A DNA stretch of 19,969 nucleotides from Planctomycetales bacterium (GCA_007119795.1 SKOZ01000014.1:1-19969), one strand, 5' to 3'. Counted from the first letter of the stretch, positions 7,616-16,532 are shown. The notes: generated from the sequence alone by a model not told the origin. A program made the numbers and translations.

Positions 7616-9612
7616 TCTCTTGCTCCTGAAAAGGTCTGGATCAATCCTTCGCCCAAGGAGGGTGGCCCCCCGTTTCCTCCGGCCACGGAAGGGAAACGCG
7701 CCAGGTCAGTATGGGGAAGGAAGCACGCTGCAGTGAACCGCTCCAGGTAGGCGGGATCGACCATCAACTCCCGGTAGGCCATCCGCTCGCGGATGGCGCC
7801 CGCCTCGGCAAACCGCCGGCGGCTGAGCAAGGCCAGCCTGGCACCGGCCAGCGCGCTGTTGCCGATGAAGTGGAGCCGCTCGCGGGGTACGTCGGGCAAC
7901 AGCCCGACGGCGATCGCCCGCTCCAGATCGAGGTGGTTGCCGAAGGCCCCGGCGATGTAGACGCGTTCCACGTCGCCGAAGGAGAGGCCCACCATTTGGA
8001 CGAGCGAGTCGGCGGCGGCATAGATAGCCCCCTTGGTGCGGAGGAGATTCTCCACGTCGCCCTGGGTGAGCACCACGTCGCGGGGACCTCCCGACTCCTC
8101 CGCCCGCGCGAGAAGGCACTCGCCGGTGCCGTCGTTTCGGGTGCGGAACCGTTTGCCGATGCGGTCGGGTTGGAAACGGCCGCTGCGGTCCAGCCATGCG
8201 GCCCTGCGCAGCTCCGCCAGGGCATCGACGAGGCCGCTCCCGCAGAGCCCCACGGCGGGCTTTCGGCCGATGGTCGAGAAGGTGATCTGCGCCTCGCGGG
8301 GATCGACGTGCACGCGATCGATGGCCCCCGCGGCGGCCCGCATCCCGCAGGTCACGGCGCCCCCCTCGAAGGCCGGTCCGGCCGAAGCGGCGCAGGCCAC
8401 GGCGAAGTCGCGGTTGCCTAGGACGATCTCGCCGTTGGTGCCGATATCGATCAGCAGGGCGATCTCCTCCGAGAGGTGCAGGCCGCTGGCCAAGACCCCC
8501 GCCGTGATGTCGCCACCCACGAAGCTGCCCACCATGGGCATCGCGTAGAGCAGGGCCCGCGGATGGAGGCGGAGCCCGATTTCTGCGGTCCGCAGGGGCG
8601 GGGGGCTACCCACAACGGGAACGAAGGGGGCCCGCCGGATGAGATCGACCTCCCAACCCAACAGCAAATGGAGCATCGTCGTGTTGCCGGCGACCACGAG
8701 ACAAGGGATCTCGTCCGGGGATATGCCCCCGCGTTCTGCGAGATCGGCCGCCAGCACGTTGAGGTCTGCCACCACGGCCTGCTGGAGCAACTCGCTCCCG
8801 CCCGGCCGGCGGGCGTGCTCGATGCGGCTGATGACGTCGGCGCCGAAGGGGATCTGAGAGTTGTATTTGGCGGCGGCCGCCGACGGACGGCCCGAGCGGA
8901 GATCCACCAGGTGCGCGACGATCGTGGTCGTGCCGACGTCCACTGCCAGGGCGCAGCCGCCCGCCGATCCGTGGCCCGGATCGAGCGAGAGCACCTCGTC
9001 GGCCTCACCCCGGCTGCTCAGGACGGCCGTCACCCGGCCGTCCCACTCCCACGTCCAGGACGACCGCTTCTGTTCCAGCCGCCGCAGCACCCGCGGCAGC
9101 TCCTGTAAGATCTCCCCGTCCAGCTCGATCGGCCGGGAGTCGACCTTCGCCAGAGTCCCCAGGAGCCGTTCCGCGTCGGCCCGTGGGTCGTCCAAGGTAG
9201 GTGCGGGGAGGCCCAGGTGGTGGGTGCGCGCGAGAGGGTCGAGATCGGCGGCCGCCACCGGCATGGTCGGCAGCTCGTCGCAGTCGTCGATACGCGGGCG
9301 GTCTTCGGTGAGGCCCAGGTATCCGGTGAGTTGCGTCTCGGGGGGAATTTCGACGACGACGTCGGTTTGGGGAATCGCTTGGCAGGCCAGCACGTACCCT
9401 TCGCGCACTTCGTCAGGGGTGAGGTGTTCCGTAGGCGGGGCAGCGGTACTCCCCTCACGAATCACCATCCGGCACTTGCCGCACGTCCCCTGGCCGCCGC
9501 AGACTGCGCTTACCTCGAGACCCGCCGTCTGCGCTGCGTCGAGAAGCGTCTTCCCCTCCGCCAAGACGGCCCCGTTGTCCTCGGGCAGGAATCGGACACG
9601 CGGTGCGGGCAT
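7612..9612 (-). CDS. acsV: Corrinoid protein reductive activator (RACo/AcsV-type, [2Fe-2S] ferredoxin plus ASKHA ATPase)
   Basis: This 666-residue protein would re-reduce accidentally oxidised Co(II) corrinoid protein to Co(I) with ATP hydrolysis. Residues 1-90 are a plant-type [2Fe-2S] ferredoxin domain with Cys38, Cys44, Cys47 and Cys77. A linker (about 100-215) precedes an ASKHA-fold ATPase with DVGTTT (225-230), VAGNTTMLHLLLG, the second phosphate motif LLIDIGTNGEIVLGN (about residues 390-405), and a C-terminal GAFGNHLDLERA segment. Length and order match the RACo/DUF4445 family. The ATG at 9610-9612 has an AAGGA about 8 nt upstream. It follows acsC by 41 bp and shares a GTGA overlap with the next gene. 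The position is that of orf7 in Moorella. Confidence 0.95.
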   Translation of the reverse strand: MPAPRVRFLPEDNGAVLAEGKTLLDAAQTAGLEVSAVCGGQGTCGKCRMVIREGSTAAPPTEHLTPDEVREGYVLACQAIPQTDVVVEIPPETQLTGYLGLTEDRPRIDDCDELPTMPVAAADLDPLARTHHLGLPAPTLDDPRADAERLLGTLAKVDSRPIELDGEILQELPRVLRRLEQKRSSWTWEWDGRVTAVLSSRGEADEVLSLDPGHGSAGGCALAVDVGTTTIVAHLVDLRSGRPSAAAAKYNSQIPFGADVISRIEHARRPGGSELLQQAVVADLNVLAADLAERGGISPDEIPCLVVAGNTTMLHLLLGWEVDLIRRAPFVPVVGSPPPLRTAEIGLRLHPRALLYAMPMVGSFVGGDITAGVLASGLHLSEEIALLIDIGTNGEIVLGNRDFAVACAASAGPAFEGGAVTCGMRAAAGAIDRVHVDPREAQITFSTIGRKPAVGLCGSGLVDALAELRRAAWLDRSGRFQPDRIGKRFRTRNDGTGECLLARAEESGGPRDVVLTQGDVENLLRTKGAIYAAADSLVQMVGLSFGDVERVYIAGAFGNHLDLERAIAVGLLPDVPRERLHFIGNSALAGARLALLSRRRFAEAGAIRERMAYRELMVDPAYLERFTAACFLPHTDLARFPSVAGGNGGPPSLGEGLIQTFSGARE

Positions 9613-9653
9613 GGAACGGTTCCTTCAGTGAGTCAACCGCAGAACGGTTGGGG

Positions 9654-11009
9654 TTACGGGTTCAGTGCCCCCCGGGTCGACCACTCTCGTTTCAGGAAGG
9701 CCGGCAGGCCGGAGGCCTCCTTCGGTCCCACCTGGACCTTCCACCCCGATTCGTCCTCGACGCCCGCCGAGAGCACCGCCACGAAGCCGGGCAATACGAC
9801 TTGGCGGTGTTCCAGGCGGCCGTCCAAAGCCGATCCCTGCAGCGCCCGGGCGATCGACTCCGCGTTGAGCTTGTCCGAGGCCCAGGCGGTGAGCACCGAG
9901 GTCCCCTCCGTGTCGATGGCGAGGATGTAGGCGGGGACGCGGCTCGCTTCGACTTCGCTCTCGACGGAGTAGTAGGTCAGCGAGAAGTTCGTGGTCACCA
10001 GAAGCGGCGACTCGGCGCTCACTTCGCCGACTTCGTAGAGCCGCGGCTCGACGGCCACCGGCTTCTGCGGGTCGGTGTAGATGTCCTGGCGGGCGGTGAG
10101 GACGGGGAGCAGCTGCCAGGGCTCGACGCCGTCGGTCACCACGATGCCCGCGTACTTCGCCGTGTAGACGCTCGCTTCAACCGCCTGCATGAGGGGGTCG
10201 GCGTCGCTGGTCAAGGCGATCGTCGGATAACCGAGGGGGCGGTAGCCCTTGAGCGCCGCCCGGCGGATGGCGGTCAGGGCCGCCAGCGTCGCCTTGGCAC
10301 CCCGGCTCCCGGGGTCGAGCACGATTTCTTCCACACCCAGGGCGCTGAGCTTGGGTGTCAATGCGGCGAGGGCATCCTGTCCGTCGCCGCAAACGGCCAG
10401 CGGGCAGGATGCCTCCCTGGCTACCTGTACCCCCGCTTCGGCCGCGGCGGGATCGGCTATGTAGAGCAATGGGCGGCTGCCGGCGAGGACCTCCACCGCC
10501 CGCCGCAGGGGTTCCACCTTGGAGGCCATGAGGACGCAGGGCAGACCCGATTTCTCCGCCACCAGGGCGGCCGCCTTCTGGAAGCGGGCGGCATCGCCGG
10601 ATTCGTTGTCCACGGCCACGAGGTTGACGGCGATCGTCGTCCCCACGCGTTCGAAGACGAGGCGGCCGATCGCCTCCGCGCGCGCCGCGATGGCGGATTC
10701 GTCCAAGGTGTCGGAGATCCGCACGGCCACGCCCGGCGGGTGATGGAATTTCTCCTCGTGGCGATAGAGCTGCGTCTCGTTGCCGATCTTCACCTCGCTC
10801 TCGCCGCATCCGATGGTCACGAGCTGGATGGGCGGTCGCGAGGCCGACTCCAGCGCTGCCGCAGCCTCCGCTGTGACGTGGGGGCACTTCTCCAGGGCGA
10901 CCTGCTTGGTGGCCACCTTCATGGCGAAGGCCAGGCAGGTGGGAAAGCCACAGTCCCCGCAATTGGTCCGCGGCAGATGTTTGTAGATTTCCAGGCCGGT
11001 AAGCGCCAT
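9654..11009 (-). CDS. acsC: Corrinoid/iron-sulfur protein large subunit (CODH/ACS gamma)
   Basis: This 451-residue protein (family about 446) carries the cobamide and a [4Fe-4S] cluster and shuttles the methyl group to AcsB. The N-terminal cluster motif has Cys17, Cys20, Cys25 and Cys42 in NCGDCGFPTC plus a later KCP, the same spacing and numbering as I recall for the Moorella protein. A TIM-barrel region follows (VRISDTLDE, VLDPGSRG, GYPTIALTSDADP), then the C-terminal corrinoid-binding part with FSLTYYSVESEVE and AWASDKLNAESIA. The frame is open to 11153, but the ATG at 11007-11009 gives the canonical MALTGLEIYKHLP start and has GAGGAT about 8 nt upstream; the longer version would overlap acsB. 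It lies 40 bp after acsB. Confidence 0.97.
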   Translation of the reverse strand: MALTGLEIYKHLPRTNCGDCGFPTCLAFAMKVATKQVALEKCPHVTAEAAAALESASRPPIQLVTIGCGESEVKIGNETQLYRHEEKFHHPPGVAVRISDTLDESAIAARAEAIGRLVFERVGTTIAVNLVAVDNESGDAARFQKAAALVAEKSGLPCVLMASKVEPLRRAVEVLAGSRPLLYIADPAAAEAGVQVAREASCPLAVCGDGQDALAALTPKLSALGVEEIVLDPGSRGAKATLAALTAIRRAALKGYRPLGYPTIALTSDADPLMQAVEASVYTAKYAGIVVTDGVEPWQLLPVLTARQDIYTDPQKPVAVEPRLYEVGEVSAESPLLVTTNFSLTYYSVESEVEASRVPAYILAIDTEGTSVLTAWASDKLNAESIARALQGSALDGRLEHRQVVLPGFVAVLSAGVEDESGWKVQVGPKEASGLPAFLKREWSTRGALNP

Positions 11010-11049
11010 GCATTGATCCTCATCTGGTAATGAATTCCTGCGCAGCTCC

Positions 11050-13254
11050 TCAAACGAGCGGAGCCAGGCCGGCCGCGGGATGCCCCACCCGCGCCACGTG
11101 CTCGAGCACTTCCTCTTCGCTGAGGGCGTTCTCCTCGGTGGCGATCTTGTCAACGAGGTCAGGGCAGCCGAGCCGCTGGGCCTCCTTCTCCAGCTTCTCG
11201 CGGATGTCCTCCTTCAGCGAACTGGTCATCCACACGATCCGCTGCACGCCGCCGTCGGCGGAGAGGAACTTGGGGCTGGAGAGGTAGAGGCGGCCGACGC
11301 CCAAAAACCCCGGTGTCTGCGCTCCGCCGCCGGTGACCGAAGCGAGGTCGCCGAACGTCATGCCGGAGGGGGTCATCCCCGTGTACTCGCGGTTGACGAT
11401 CATGATGCCGTTGGCCAGGGGGAGCACGGCGACGATACACTCGAAGCAACCGCAGCTCGTCATGGGAGCGTCGAGCAGGCTGTAGGCGCAGAAGCGATCG
11501 ATCTTGCGATTGGAGAATTGGTGGACGAACTTGTTGACGCCTTCCCACTCCCCCTTCGCGGCGTCCAGCGTCCGCCGCTTGGCGATCGGCTGGTTCGGGC
11601 CGGTGGGGTTGATCTCGTAATTGGCGCGGCCGTCCAGCCAGTTGTAGGCCCCGCACAGCCCCAGCCGCTGCGGGGTGATCACGCAGACGTGGTCCGGGGC
11701 ATAGCTCTGGCAGATCGTGCAACTGTAGAAGGTGTCCACCGACTCGTCCGTCATGCCGGCCACCCGCTCGTCGCGGAAGCGGAAGGCCTCGGCCGCCCGG
11801 GCGGCCACGCCGGCGACGGTCTCCGGCTCCGTGCTGATCCGCACGGCCACCTTGTCCACGATGCCGGCGTACTCGTCGTGCACCTTGGCGTGGAGAATGG
11901 TGCCTAGGTGCTCGAGACGGAGCCCGGCGGCGAAAGCCTTCTTGCTGATCCGGCACCAGATGTGGTCCCGCTGGCCGGTGTGCATGAAGCCCATGGCGTT
12001 GCTGAGCCAGCGGTGCATCTGCCGCTCGATGATGCCTTCGAAGTCGCGCTGCATCTTGCGGCCGGCCGCCAGCACCTCGATGGCCAGCGGCAGCGCACCC
12101 CCTGATTCTACGGTGTCGATGTCCGGTCCGGTCACCTCGATGTCGCCGTCGCGGATTTCGTTCCCTTCGGCCATGCGGCAGTACTCCACGGCCGGCGAGT
12201 ACTTGTAGCCGAACTGGAGGTGCATGTCGTCCTTGCGGACCCGCTCCCCCTCGAAGGCGGCCGCGTAGCCCACGGGAATGTCCATCGTCTCGACCCGCAC
12301 CCGCAAGGCTCGCGTGTCGATGCAGGTGGGAACGAGTTCCTCGTAGTCGGTCTGCACCACGACCTCCTCGCGGACCGTCACGCCCGTGGGCCGGATCTCG
12401 GGCGTTGTCGGGCAGTCGGAGATGATCGGGTAGCCCATGAGGATGGCCCCGGCGCCCATGGCGTACCAGTCGTCGGGGATTTCGCCGAAAGTGATGCCGA
12501 AGGCGTTGATCCGCCCCTTCGTGTAGTCGAGGCAGGCCCGGCCCTCGCCGCGCTTGCGGCCGCCGAAGGTCAGCGCGCTGCGGATGGACCAGTTGAGCAC
12601 GTAAATGCCGTCCAGCGTGTCCGGCCCCACGGGCACCACGTAGAGGTCCCAGCATTCCTTGAGCGAGGCCTCTTCGCCGAAGACGCCTCCTTCGATCATC
12701 TGCTCGCGGGCCGTCCGCCCCTGGCGGTTGGCGCAGAGGAAGGTGAGGAGGTTCCGCCTTTGCAGCTCGCGGACCACCTGCACGGCGATCTCCGTGGTGG
12801 GCGCAGGCCCGAGGATCAGGGCGAAGCCGGGCATCCGCCCGTCGACGAGCTGGATGCCCAGCTCCCGCATGATGGTGTCGGAGATGAACCCCTGCCAGCC
12901 CGGCGGGGTGGCGTGGCCGTTGAGCGTCCGCATCGCCGTCAGGGCCTCCTGGGCGAGCATCGTGGCCGCGCCGGCGTCCAGCCCGTCGCCCAGGTAGGGG
13001 AGCCAAAGGGCCTCGCCGGGCACCGGCTTGAGCAGCTCGCGGGCGTGGTCCACCTGGGCCCGCAAGTCGCCCAGGGTCTTCACTTCCAGACCCATGAGCG
13101 CGAAGGAGGTCGGCAGGTAGTACGAGGTCTGCTCGCCCCAGCCGATCCGCGCCTGCGGACCATGCTCGGCCAGGGCCTCTTCCAGGGCCCCCTCCGCCTG
13201 CTGCACCCACTGGTGGGCACCGCGAATCACTTGAGTGAAGATCTGCTTCGACAT
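11050..13254 (-). CDS. acsB: Acetyl-CoA synthase (CODH/ACS beta/alpha subunit)
   Basis: This 734-residue protein (Moorella 729) would assemble acetyl-CoA from CO, the methyl group on the corrinoid protein, and CoA. A-cluster ligands are all present: Cys512, Cys515, Cys524, Cys534 and the Cys601-Gly-Cys603 motif binding the Ni-Ni site, a constant offset of six from Moorella numbering as I recall it. The N-terminal domain (about 1-310) that docks to CODH in bacterial enzymes is present; archaeal forms lack it. The start MSKQIFTQVIRGAHQW matches the family. The ATG at 13252-13254 has a GGGAG about 11 nt upstream. It follows acsA by 70 bp and precedes acsC by 40 bp. No truncation or frameshift is seen. 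Confidence 0.98.
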   Translation of the reverse strand: MSKQIFTQVIRGAHQWVQQAEGALEEALAEHGPQARIGWGEQTSYYLPTSFALMGLEVKTLGDLRAQVDHARELLKPVPGEALWLPYLGDGLDAGAATMLAQEALTAMRTLNGHATPPGWQGFISDTIMRELGIQLVDGRMPGFALILGPAPTTEIAVQVVRELQRRNLLTFLCANRQGRTAREQMIEGGVFGEEASLKECWDLYVVPVGPDTLDGIYVLNWSIRSALTFGGRKRGEGRACLDYTKGRINAFGITFGEIPDDWYAMGAGAILMGYPIISDCPTTPEIRPTGVTVREEVVVQTDYEELVPTCIDTRALRVRVETMDIPVGYAAAFEGERVRKDDMHLQFGYKYSPAVEYCRMAEGNEIRDGDIEVTGPDIDTVESGGALPLAIEVLAAGRKMQRDFEGIIERQMHRWLSNAMGFMHTGQRDHIWCRISKKAFAAGLRLEHLGTILHAKVHDEYAGIVDKVAVRISTEPETVAGVAARAAEAFRFRDERVAGMTDESVDTFYSCTICQSYAPDHVCVITPQRLGLCGAYNWLDGRANYEINPTGPNQPIAKRRTLDAAKGEWEGVNKFVHQFSNRKIDRFCAYSLLDAPMTSCGCFECIVAVLPLANGIMIVNREYTGMTPSGMTFGDLASVTGGGAQTPGFLGVGRLYLSSPKFLSADGGVQRIVWMTSSLKEDIREKLEKEAQRLGCPDLVDKIATEENALSEEEVLEHVARVGHPAAGLAPLV

Positions 13255-13324
13255 CCCGGGATGGTCTCCCTGCGGTGGTTCCTGAACCCTCGATACGGTT
13301 GTTTTGCTGGCAAGGCCTCGCCGC

Positions 13325-15277
13325 CTACTCTGCCACTGCCACGGGTTCGGCCTCCTGGGGCGCGTAGGGCACTGCGTACATCGGCGCCGGCAGCCCCAGG
13401 GCGGCCCGCTTGCCGTCGATCAGGTCGATCATGCGACGGGCGGCCTGGACGGCGTCGGGCTCGAAACTCCAGGTGGCCCCGAAGTGCTCCTCCGACGTGC
13501 GGGTAAGGAACTCGACCACGGCGTCGCTCCCCTCGACCGGCAGCGGCTGGCCGATCACCACGGAGATGCCGCTGGCCACGAAGTACATGCCGATGGCGAT
13601 GGCCTTCTCGCTCATCCACTCCGGGGCCGCGCCGGCCACGGGGAGCTGGTCGAAGGAATCGCCGATGCCGCCCTCGGCGACCATCTCGGCGCAGGCGGCA
13701 AGAATCCGGGTGTTGTCCACGCAACTGCCGCAGTGGAGCACCGGCGGAATCCCTACCGCGGCACAGACCTCGCGGAGCCCTTCGCCCGCTTCTCCGGCGG
13801 CTGCCTCGGGAGTCATCAACCCTGCCTTGCCGCAGGCGATGGCGCTGCAGCCGGTCTGCACGACGAGGACGTCGTTGCGGATCAGCTCCCGAACCATCGC
13901 CAGGTGCGAGGCGTCCTGGGTGAACTTGGGGTTGTTGCAGCCGACGACCCCCGCCACGCCGCGAATCCGCCCCGCTTTGATGGCGTCGTTCAAGGGGCGG
14001 TAGCTGGGGCGATACCGCCCGCCGAGGATCGTGGAGATCACTTCGCGGGTGAATCCGGCCACCAGGGGTTGCTCCCTGGAAGGGATCTGGACCTTCGCCG
14101 GATCGCGCTCCCGGAAGGCGGCGACGGCCTCGCGGACGATCTCCCCTGCCGCCTCCCAGGCCGACTCCTCGTCGAAGGGGATGTGCTGCACGTCGGGAAA
14201 TCGGGCCTTTCCGCTGGTGGAGATCACCCGCGTGTGGAAGCACTGCTGGAATGCACTCAGCGACGGGAAGACGCATTGCACGTCGACGAGCATCACGTCC
14301 ACGGCTCCGGTCGTCAGGGCCAGCTCCTGCTGGAGGAAGTTGCCGGCGATGGGGACGCCGTGGCGCATGAGCACTTCGTTGGCCGTACAGCAGATGCCGG
14401 CCAGATTGATTCCTCGGGCCCCCGCCGCCTCCGCCTCGGCGAGCAGCTTGGGGTCGCGGCTGGCGGCCACCATCACGTCGGAGAGCGTCGGCTCGTGGCC
14501 GTGGACGAGGATGTTCACCTCGTCCTCTTTGAGGACGCCCAGGTTGACCCTGGCCCGCAACGGCTGCGGCTCTCCGAAGAGCACGTCGGAAACGTCCGAG
14601 GCGATCATCGACCCTCCCCAACCGTTGGCCAGGGCCACCCGCGCCGCCGCCAGGAGTAGGTGCTCCGGGTCGCTGTCCACGCCCATCGCCGTCATGTGCA
14701 GCGCGGTGGTCACTTCGCGATCGATCCCCCGCGGAGCGACTTCGGCCTGCTGCCAGTTCTTCCGCTGCTGGGAGGGCGCCCGGCCGAGGTCCGCCAGTTC
14801 CCCCTCCTGCTGGCCGAACTGGGCGAAGAGGAAGGCCGCCAGGTCGCGGGCCACGTCCTCGTCGCAACGGCCCTCGCGGGGAATGCCGTACTCGTCGGCC
14901 AGGGCGCGGAGCTTGGCCGGGCCGCGGATGCGGTAGGTGGGCGAGGTGCCTTCCGCCGCCAGGTGAAGCGTGCGAACGATTTCCCGCCCGTGGTCGCTGT
15001 GAGCCGCCGTGCCCGCCGTGATATGTCGCAGGAGGCTGCGCGCTACCACGGTATCGGCCGTGGCACCACACACGCCTACCTGGGGACCACGGCCGTCGTT
15101 GCCGACGCGGCAGGGACCCATGAAGCAGTGGCGGCAGCACAACCCTTCGCGGCCGAATCGGCATTGGACCTTCTGGGCTTCCAGGCGGTCCCAGGCGGTT
15201 GCCACTCCTATCCGCTCCGCCACCTCCAACATCGCCAGGGATGCCGGGTCCGCCGAACGCGGCTTCCGTTCAGCCAT
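13325..15277 (-). CDS. acsA: Anaerobic CO dehydrogenase, Ni-Fe-S catalytic subunit
   Basis: This 650-residue protein would interconvert CO2 and CO and feed CO to AcsB. Ligands are visible for the D cluster (Cys39, Cys47), the B cluster (Cys48, Cys51, Cys56, Cys70) and the Ni-Fe C cluster (His261, Cys296 or Cys297 in GICCTANE, Cys335, Cys447, Cys477, Cys519). Lys558 in MSEKAIAIG is the likely acid-base lysine. In the His tunnel near 93-102, His93 and His96 are present but positions 99 and 102 are Glu and Arg. The frame is open to 15856, but the ATG 15275-15277 has GAGGAA upstream and the extra 193 residues are Arg/Gly-rich antisense to cooC. It could equally be called cooS; position before acsB supports acsA. 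Confidence 0.98.
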   Translation of the reverse strand: MAERKPRSADPASLAMLEVAERIGVATAWDRLEAQKVQCRFGREGLCCRHCFMGPCRVGNDGRGPQVGVCGATADTVVARSLLRHITAGTAAHSDHGREIVRTLHLAAEGTSPTYRIRGPAKLRALADEYGIPREGRCDEDVARDLAAFLFAQFGQQEGELADLGRAPSQQRKNWQQAEVAPRGIDREVTTALHMTAMGVDSDPEHLLLAAARVALANGWGGSMIASDVSDVLFGEPQPLRARVNLGVLKEDEVNILVHGHEPTLSDVMVAASRDPKLLAEAEAAGARGINLAGICCTANEVLMRHGVPIAGNFLQQELALTTGAVDVMLVDVQCVFPSLSAFQQCFHTRVISTSGKARFPDVQHIPFDEESAWEAAGEIVREAVAAFRERDPAKVQIPSREQPLVAGFTREVISTILGGRYRPSYRPLNDAIKAGRIRGVAGVVGCNNPKFTQDASHLAMVRELIRNDVLVVQTGCSAIACGKAGLMTPEAAAGEAGEGLREVCAAVGIPPVLHCGSCVDNTRILAACAEMVAEGGIGDSFDQLPVAGAAPEWMSEKAIAIGMYFVASGISVVIGQPLPVEGSDAVVEFLTRTSEEHFGATWSFEPDAVQAARRMIDLIDGKRAALGLPAPMYAVPYAPQEAEPVAVAE

Positions 15278-15345
15278 AGTCCGTTCCTCGTGTGAGTGTA
15301 GGTCGATGGGCGGTGGTAAGGCGGGAGCTCTCCGCCAGGACACTC

Positions 15346-16140
15346 TCAGCCCCCAGCGGCCGGAATCTTCTCCGCAAGATGTTCTTTCAGGGCCTCGGCC
15401 ACCCGCGCGACCGCCTCGGCAAGCGCCGGCTCGGCTTCCTCGACGGCGCGGCCCTCGAGATCGGCCCGCGCCAGCCCCGGAGAAAACGGCAAGGCGCCCA
15501 AGAACGTCAAGCCGGGCATCGCCTCTCTGAGCAGCACTTCCTCGCGGCGTGCTCGGATCTGGTTGGCTGCCACGAGAACCCGCTGGATGCCGATCTGCTC
15601 GGCAAGCCCCTTGATGCGAATCGCTGTCTGCACGCTCCGCAGGCCCGGTTCGACGACCGCGAGCATCGCGTCCACGCCCCGCGCCGAGGCCCGGCCCACG
15701 TGCTCCAGACCGGCCTCCATGTCCAGGATCACGTCGTCCTCGACCTGCAAGAGGAGATGCTGCATCAGGGCCTTGAGGACGGTAGCTGCCGGGCACAGGC
15801 AACCGGCACCGCCCCCCTCCACCGTGCCCAGCACGAGCAGCCGAACGCCGCGGCACATGACGGAGAACCGCTCCGGCAGATCGTCGACGCGGGGATTGAG
15901 ACGGAAGAGCCAGCCGCCCCCTGCGGCCCGCGCATCGGTGCGTTCGAGAATGAGATCGCGCATCCCGGCGATGGGCTGCGGCAAGGCATCGGGAGGAGTT
16001 CCCAGGGCGGATGCCAGATTGCCGTCGGGATCGGCGTCCACGGCAACCACCGAGTGTCCCTGCGACACCGCCCGCCGCGCCAAGAGCGCCGCCAGCGTCG
16101 TCTTACCCGCTCCGCCTTTCCCCACGATGGCAAGCTTCAT
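15346..16140 (-). CDS. cooC: CooC-type nickel-insertion ATPase for CO dehydrogenase
   Basis: This 264-residue MinD-like ATPase probably loads nickel into CODH. It has a deviant Walker A VGKGGAGKTT (6-15), VDADPDGNLASALG (34-47), the Ni/Zn-binding Cys114-x-Cys116 (GAGCLCP) and a VILDMEAGLEHVGR segment (137-150). The frame extends to 16302, but the ATG 16138-16140 gives the standard MKLAIVGKGGAGKTT start and the upstream extension has no family resemblance. The ribosome-binding site is weak: GGGGTGG lies about 14 nt upstream. It is the first gene of the minus-strand run, 68 bp before acsA, so the operon promoter should lie in 16141-16530. It differs clearly in sequence from the second CooC-like ATPase at 6788-7615. 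Confidence 0.95.
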   Translation of the reverse strand: MKLAIVGKGGAGKTTLAALLARRAVSQGHSVVAVDADPDGNLASALGTPPDALPQPIAGMRDLILERTDARAAGGGWLFRLNPRVDDLPERFSVMCRGVRLLVLGTVEGGGAGCLCPAATVLKALMQHLLLQVEDDVILDMEAGLEHVGRASARGVDAMLAVVEPGLRSVQTAIRIKGLAEQIGIQRVLVAANQIRARREEVLLREAMPGLTFLGALPFSPGLARADLEGRAVEEAEPALAEAVARVAEALKEHLAEKIPAAGG

Positions 16141-16236
16141 GACCGACCGCTGCCACCCCTTTACCAGGTTGCGGGAATCCCCCGTCACTTTGCCGCTGGC
16201 CGGGTCCGATCCGCCGCTCGGATTTCTCCCAAACAC

Positions 16237-16254
16237 CCCCCGTTCTTCCGGGGG
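16237..16254. repeat. GC-rich hairpin in the cooC leader
   Basis: CCCCCG (16237-16242) and CGGGGG (16249-16254) form a perfect 6-bp stem around a 6-nt loop TTCTTC. It lies about 100 nt upstream of the cooC ATG in the presumed leader of the minus-strand operon. No U-tract follows on either strand, so it does not look like an ordinary intrinsic terminator. Confidence 0.5.
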
Positions 16255-16341
16255 ACATTTGCAGCTGGGGTTATCCGATATGTGGCGGCCCGGGGCAGCC
16301 ACAAGGCAACAATCCGGGGCTTGCTAGAAATGATTACCTAT

Positions 16342-16369
16342 ACGATACTGTTAGGATTATCTGTCACAA
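16342..16369 (-). promoter_or_regulatory. Possible promoter for the Wood-Ljungdahl operon
   Basis: On the minus strand TTGTGA (16364-16369) and TATCGT (16342-16347) are 16 bp apart, in a locally AT-rich patch about 200 nt upstream of cooC. An alternative -10, GATAAT, is the complement of 16356-16361. The match to consensus is partial and the true promoter may differ. Confidence 0.25.
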
Positions 16370-16477
16370 ATGGAGAGCATATCGGCCGCCGTGCGGCGTT
16401 AGGTCCCCAAATGCTTGTATGCCAAGTGTCTAGCGATGCCTCGATCTGGAGAATCAGCCTACTCCGAGGATTTCCGC

Positions 16478-16491
16478 ATGTCAAGCGACAT
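16478..16491. promoter_or_regulatory. 5-4-5 dyad ATGTC-N4-GACAT, operator-like
   Basis: ATGTC AAGC GACAT has perfect 5-bp arms and a 4-bp spacer, the same 5-4-5 layout as an FNR site but with different half-sites. It sits between the minus-strand Wood-Ljungdahl operon and the plus-strand zinc-ribbon gene, about 58 bp upstream of the plus-strand -35. Binding by a CRP/FNR-type regulator is inference only. Confidence 0.35.
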
Positions 16492-16532
16492 ATTCACCCA
16501 TCGGCAGCCCGTCGGGCGGATGGCCAAGGGCC

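Noticed and set aside
12220..13506. Long plus-strand open frame antisense to acsB
   Set aside because: Same artefact; AcsB is complete on the other strand with all A-cluster ligands.
16141..16340. Cobalamin riboswitch in the cooC leader
   Set aside because: A CCCGCAAC stretch is present near 16170 on the minus strand, but the other conserved boxes, including the AGCCAGGAGACC-like element, are missing and out of order.
16478..16491. CooA (CO-sensor) binding site
   Set aside because: The arms resemble TGTCA and CGACA, but the spacing between them is 2 bp rather than the 6 bp of known CooA sites.
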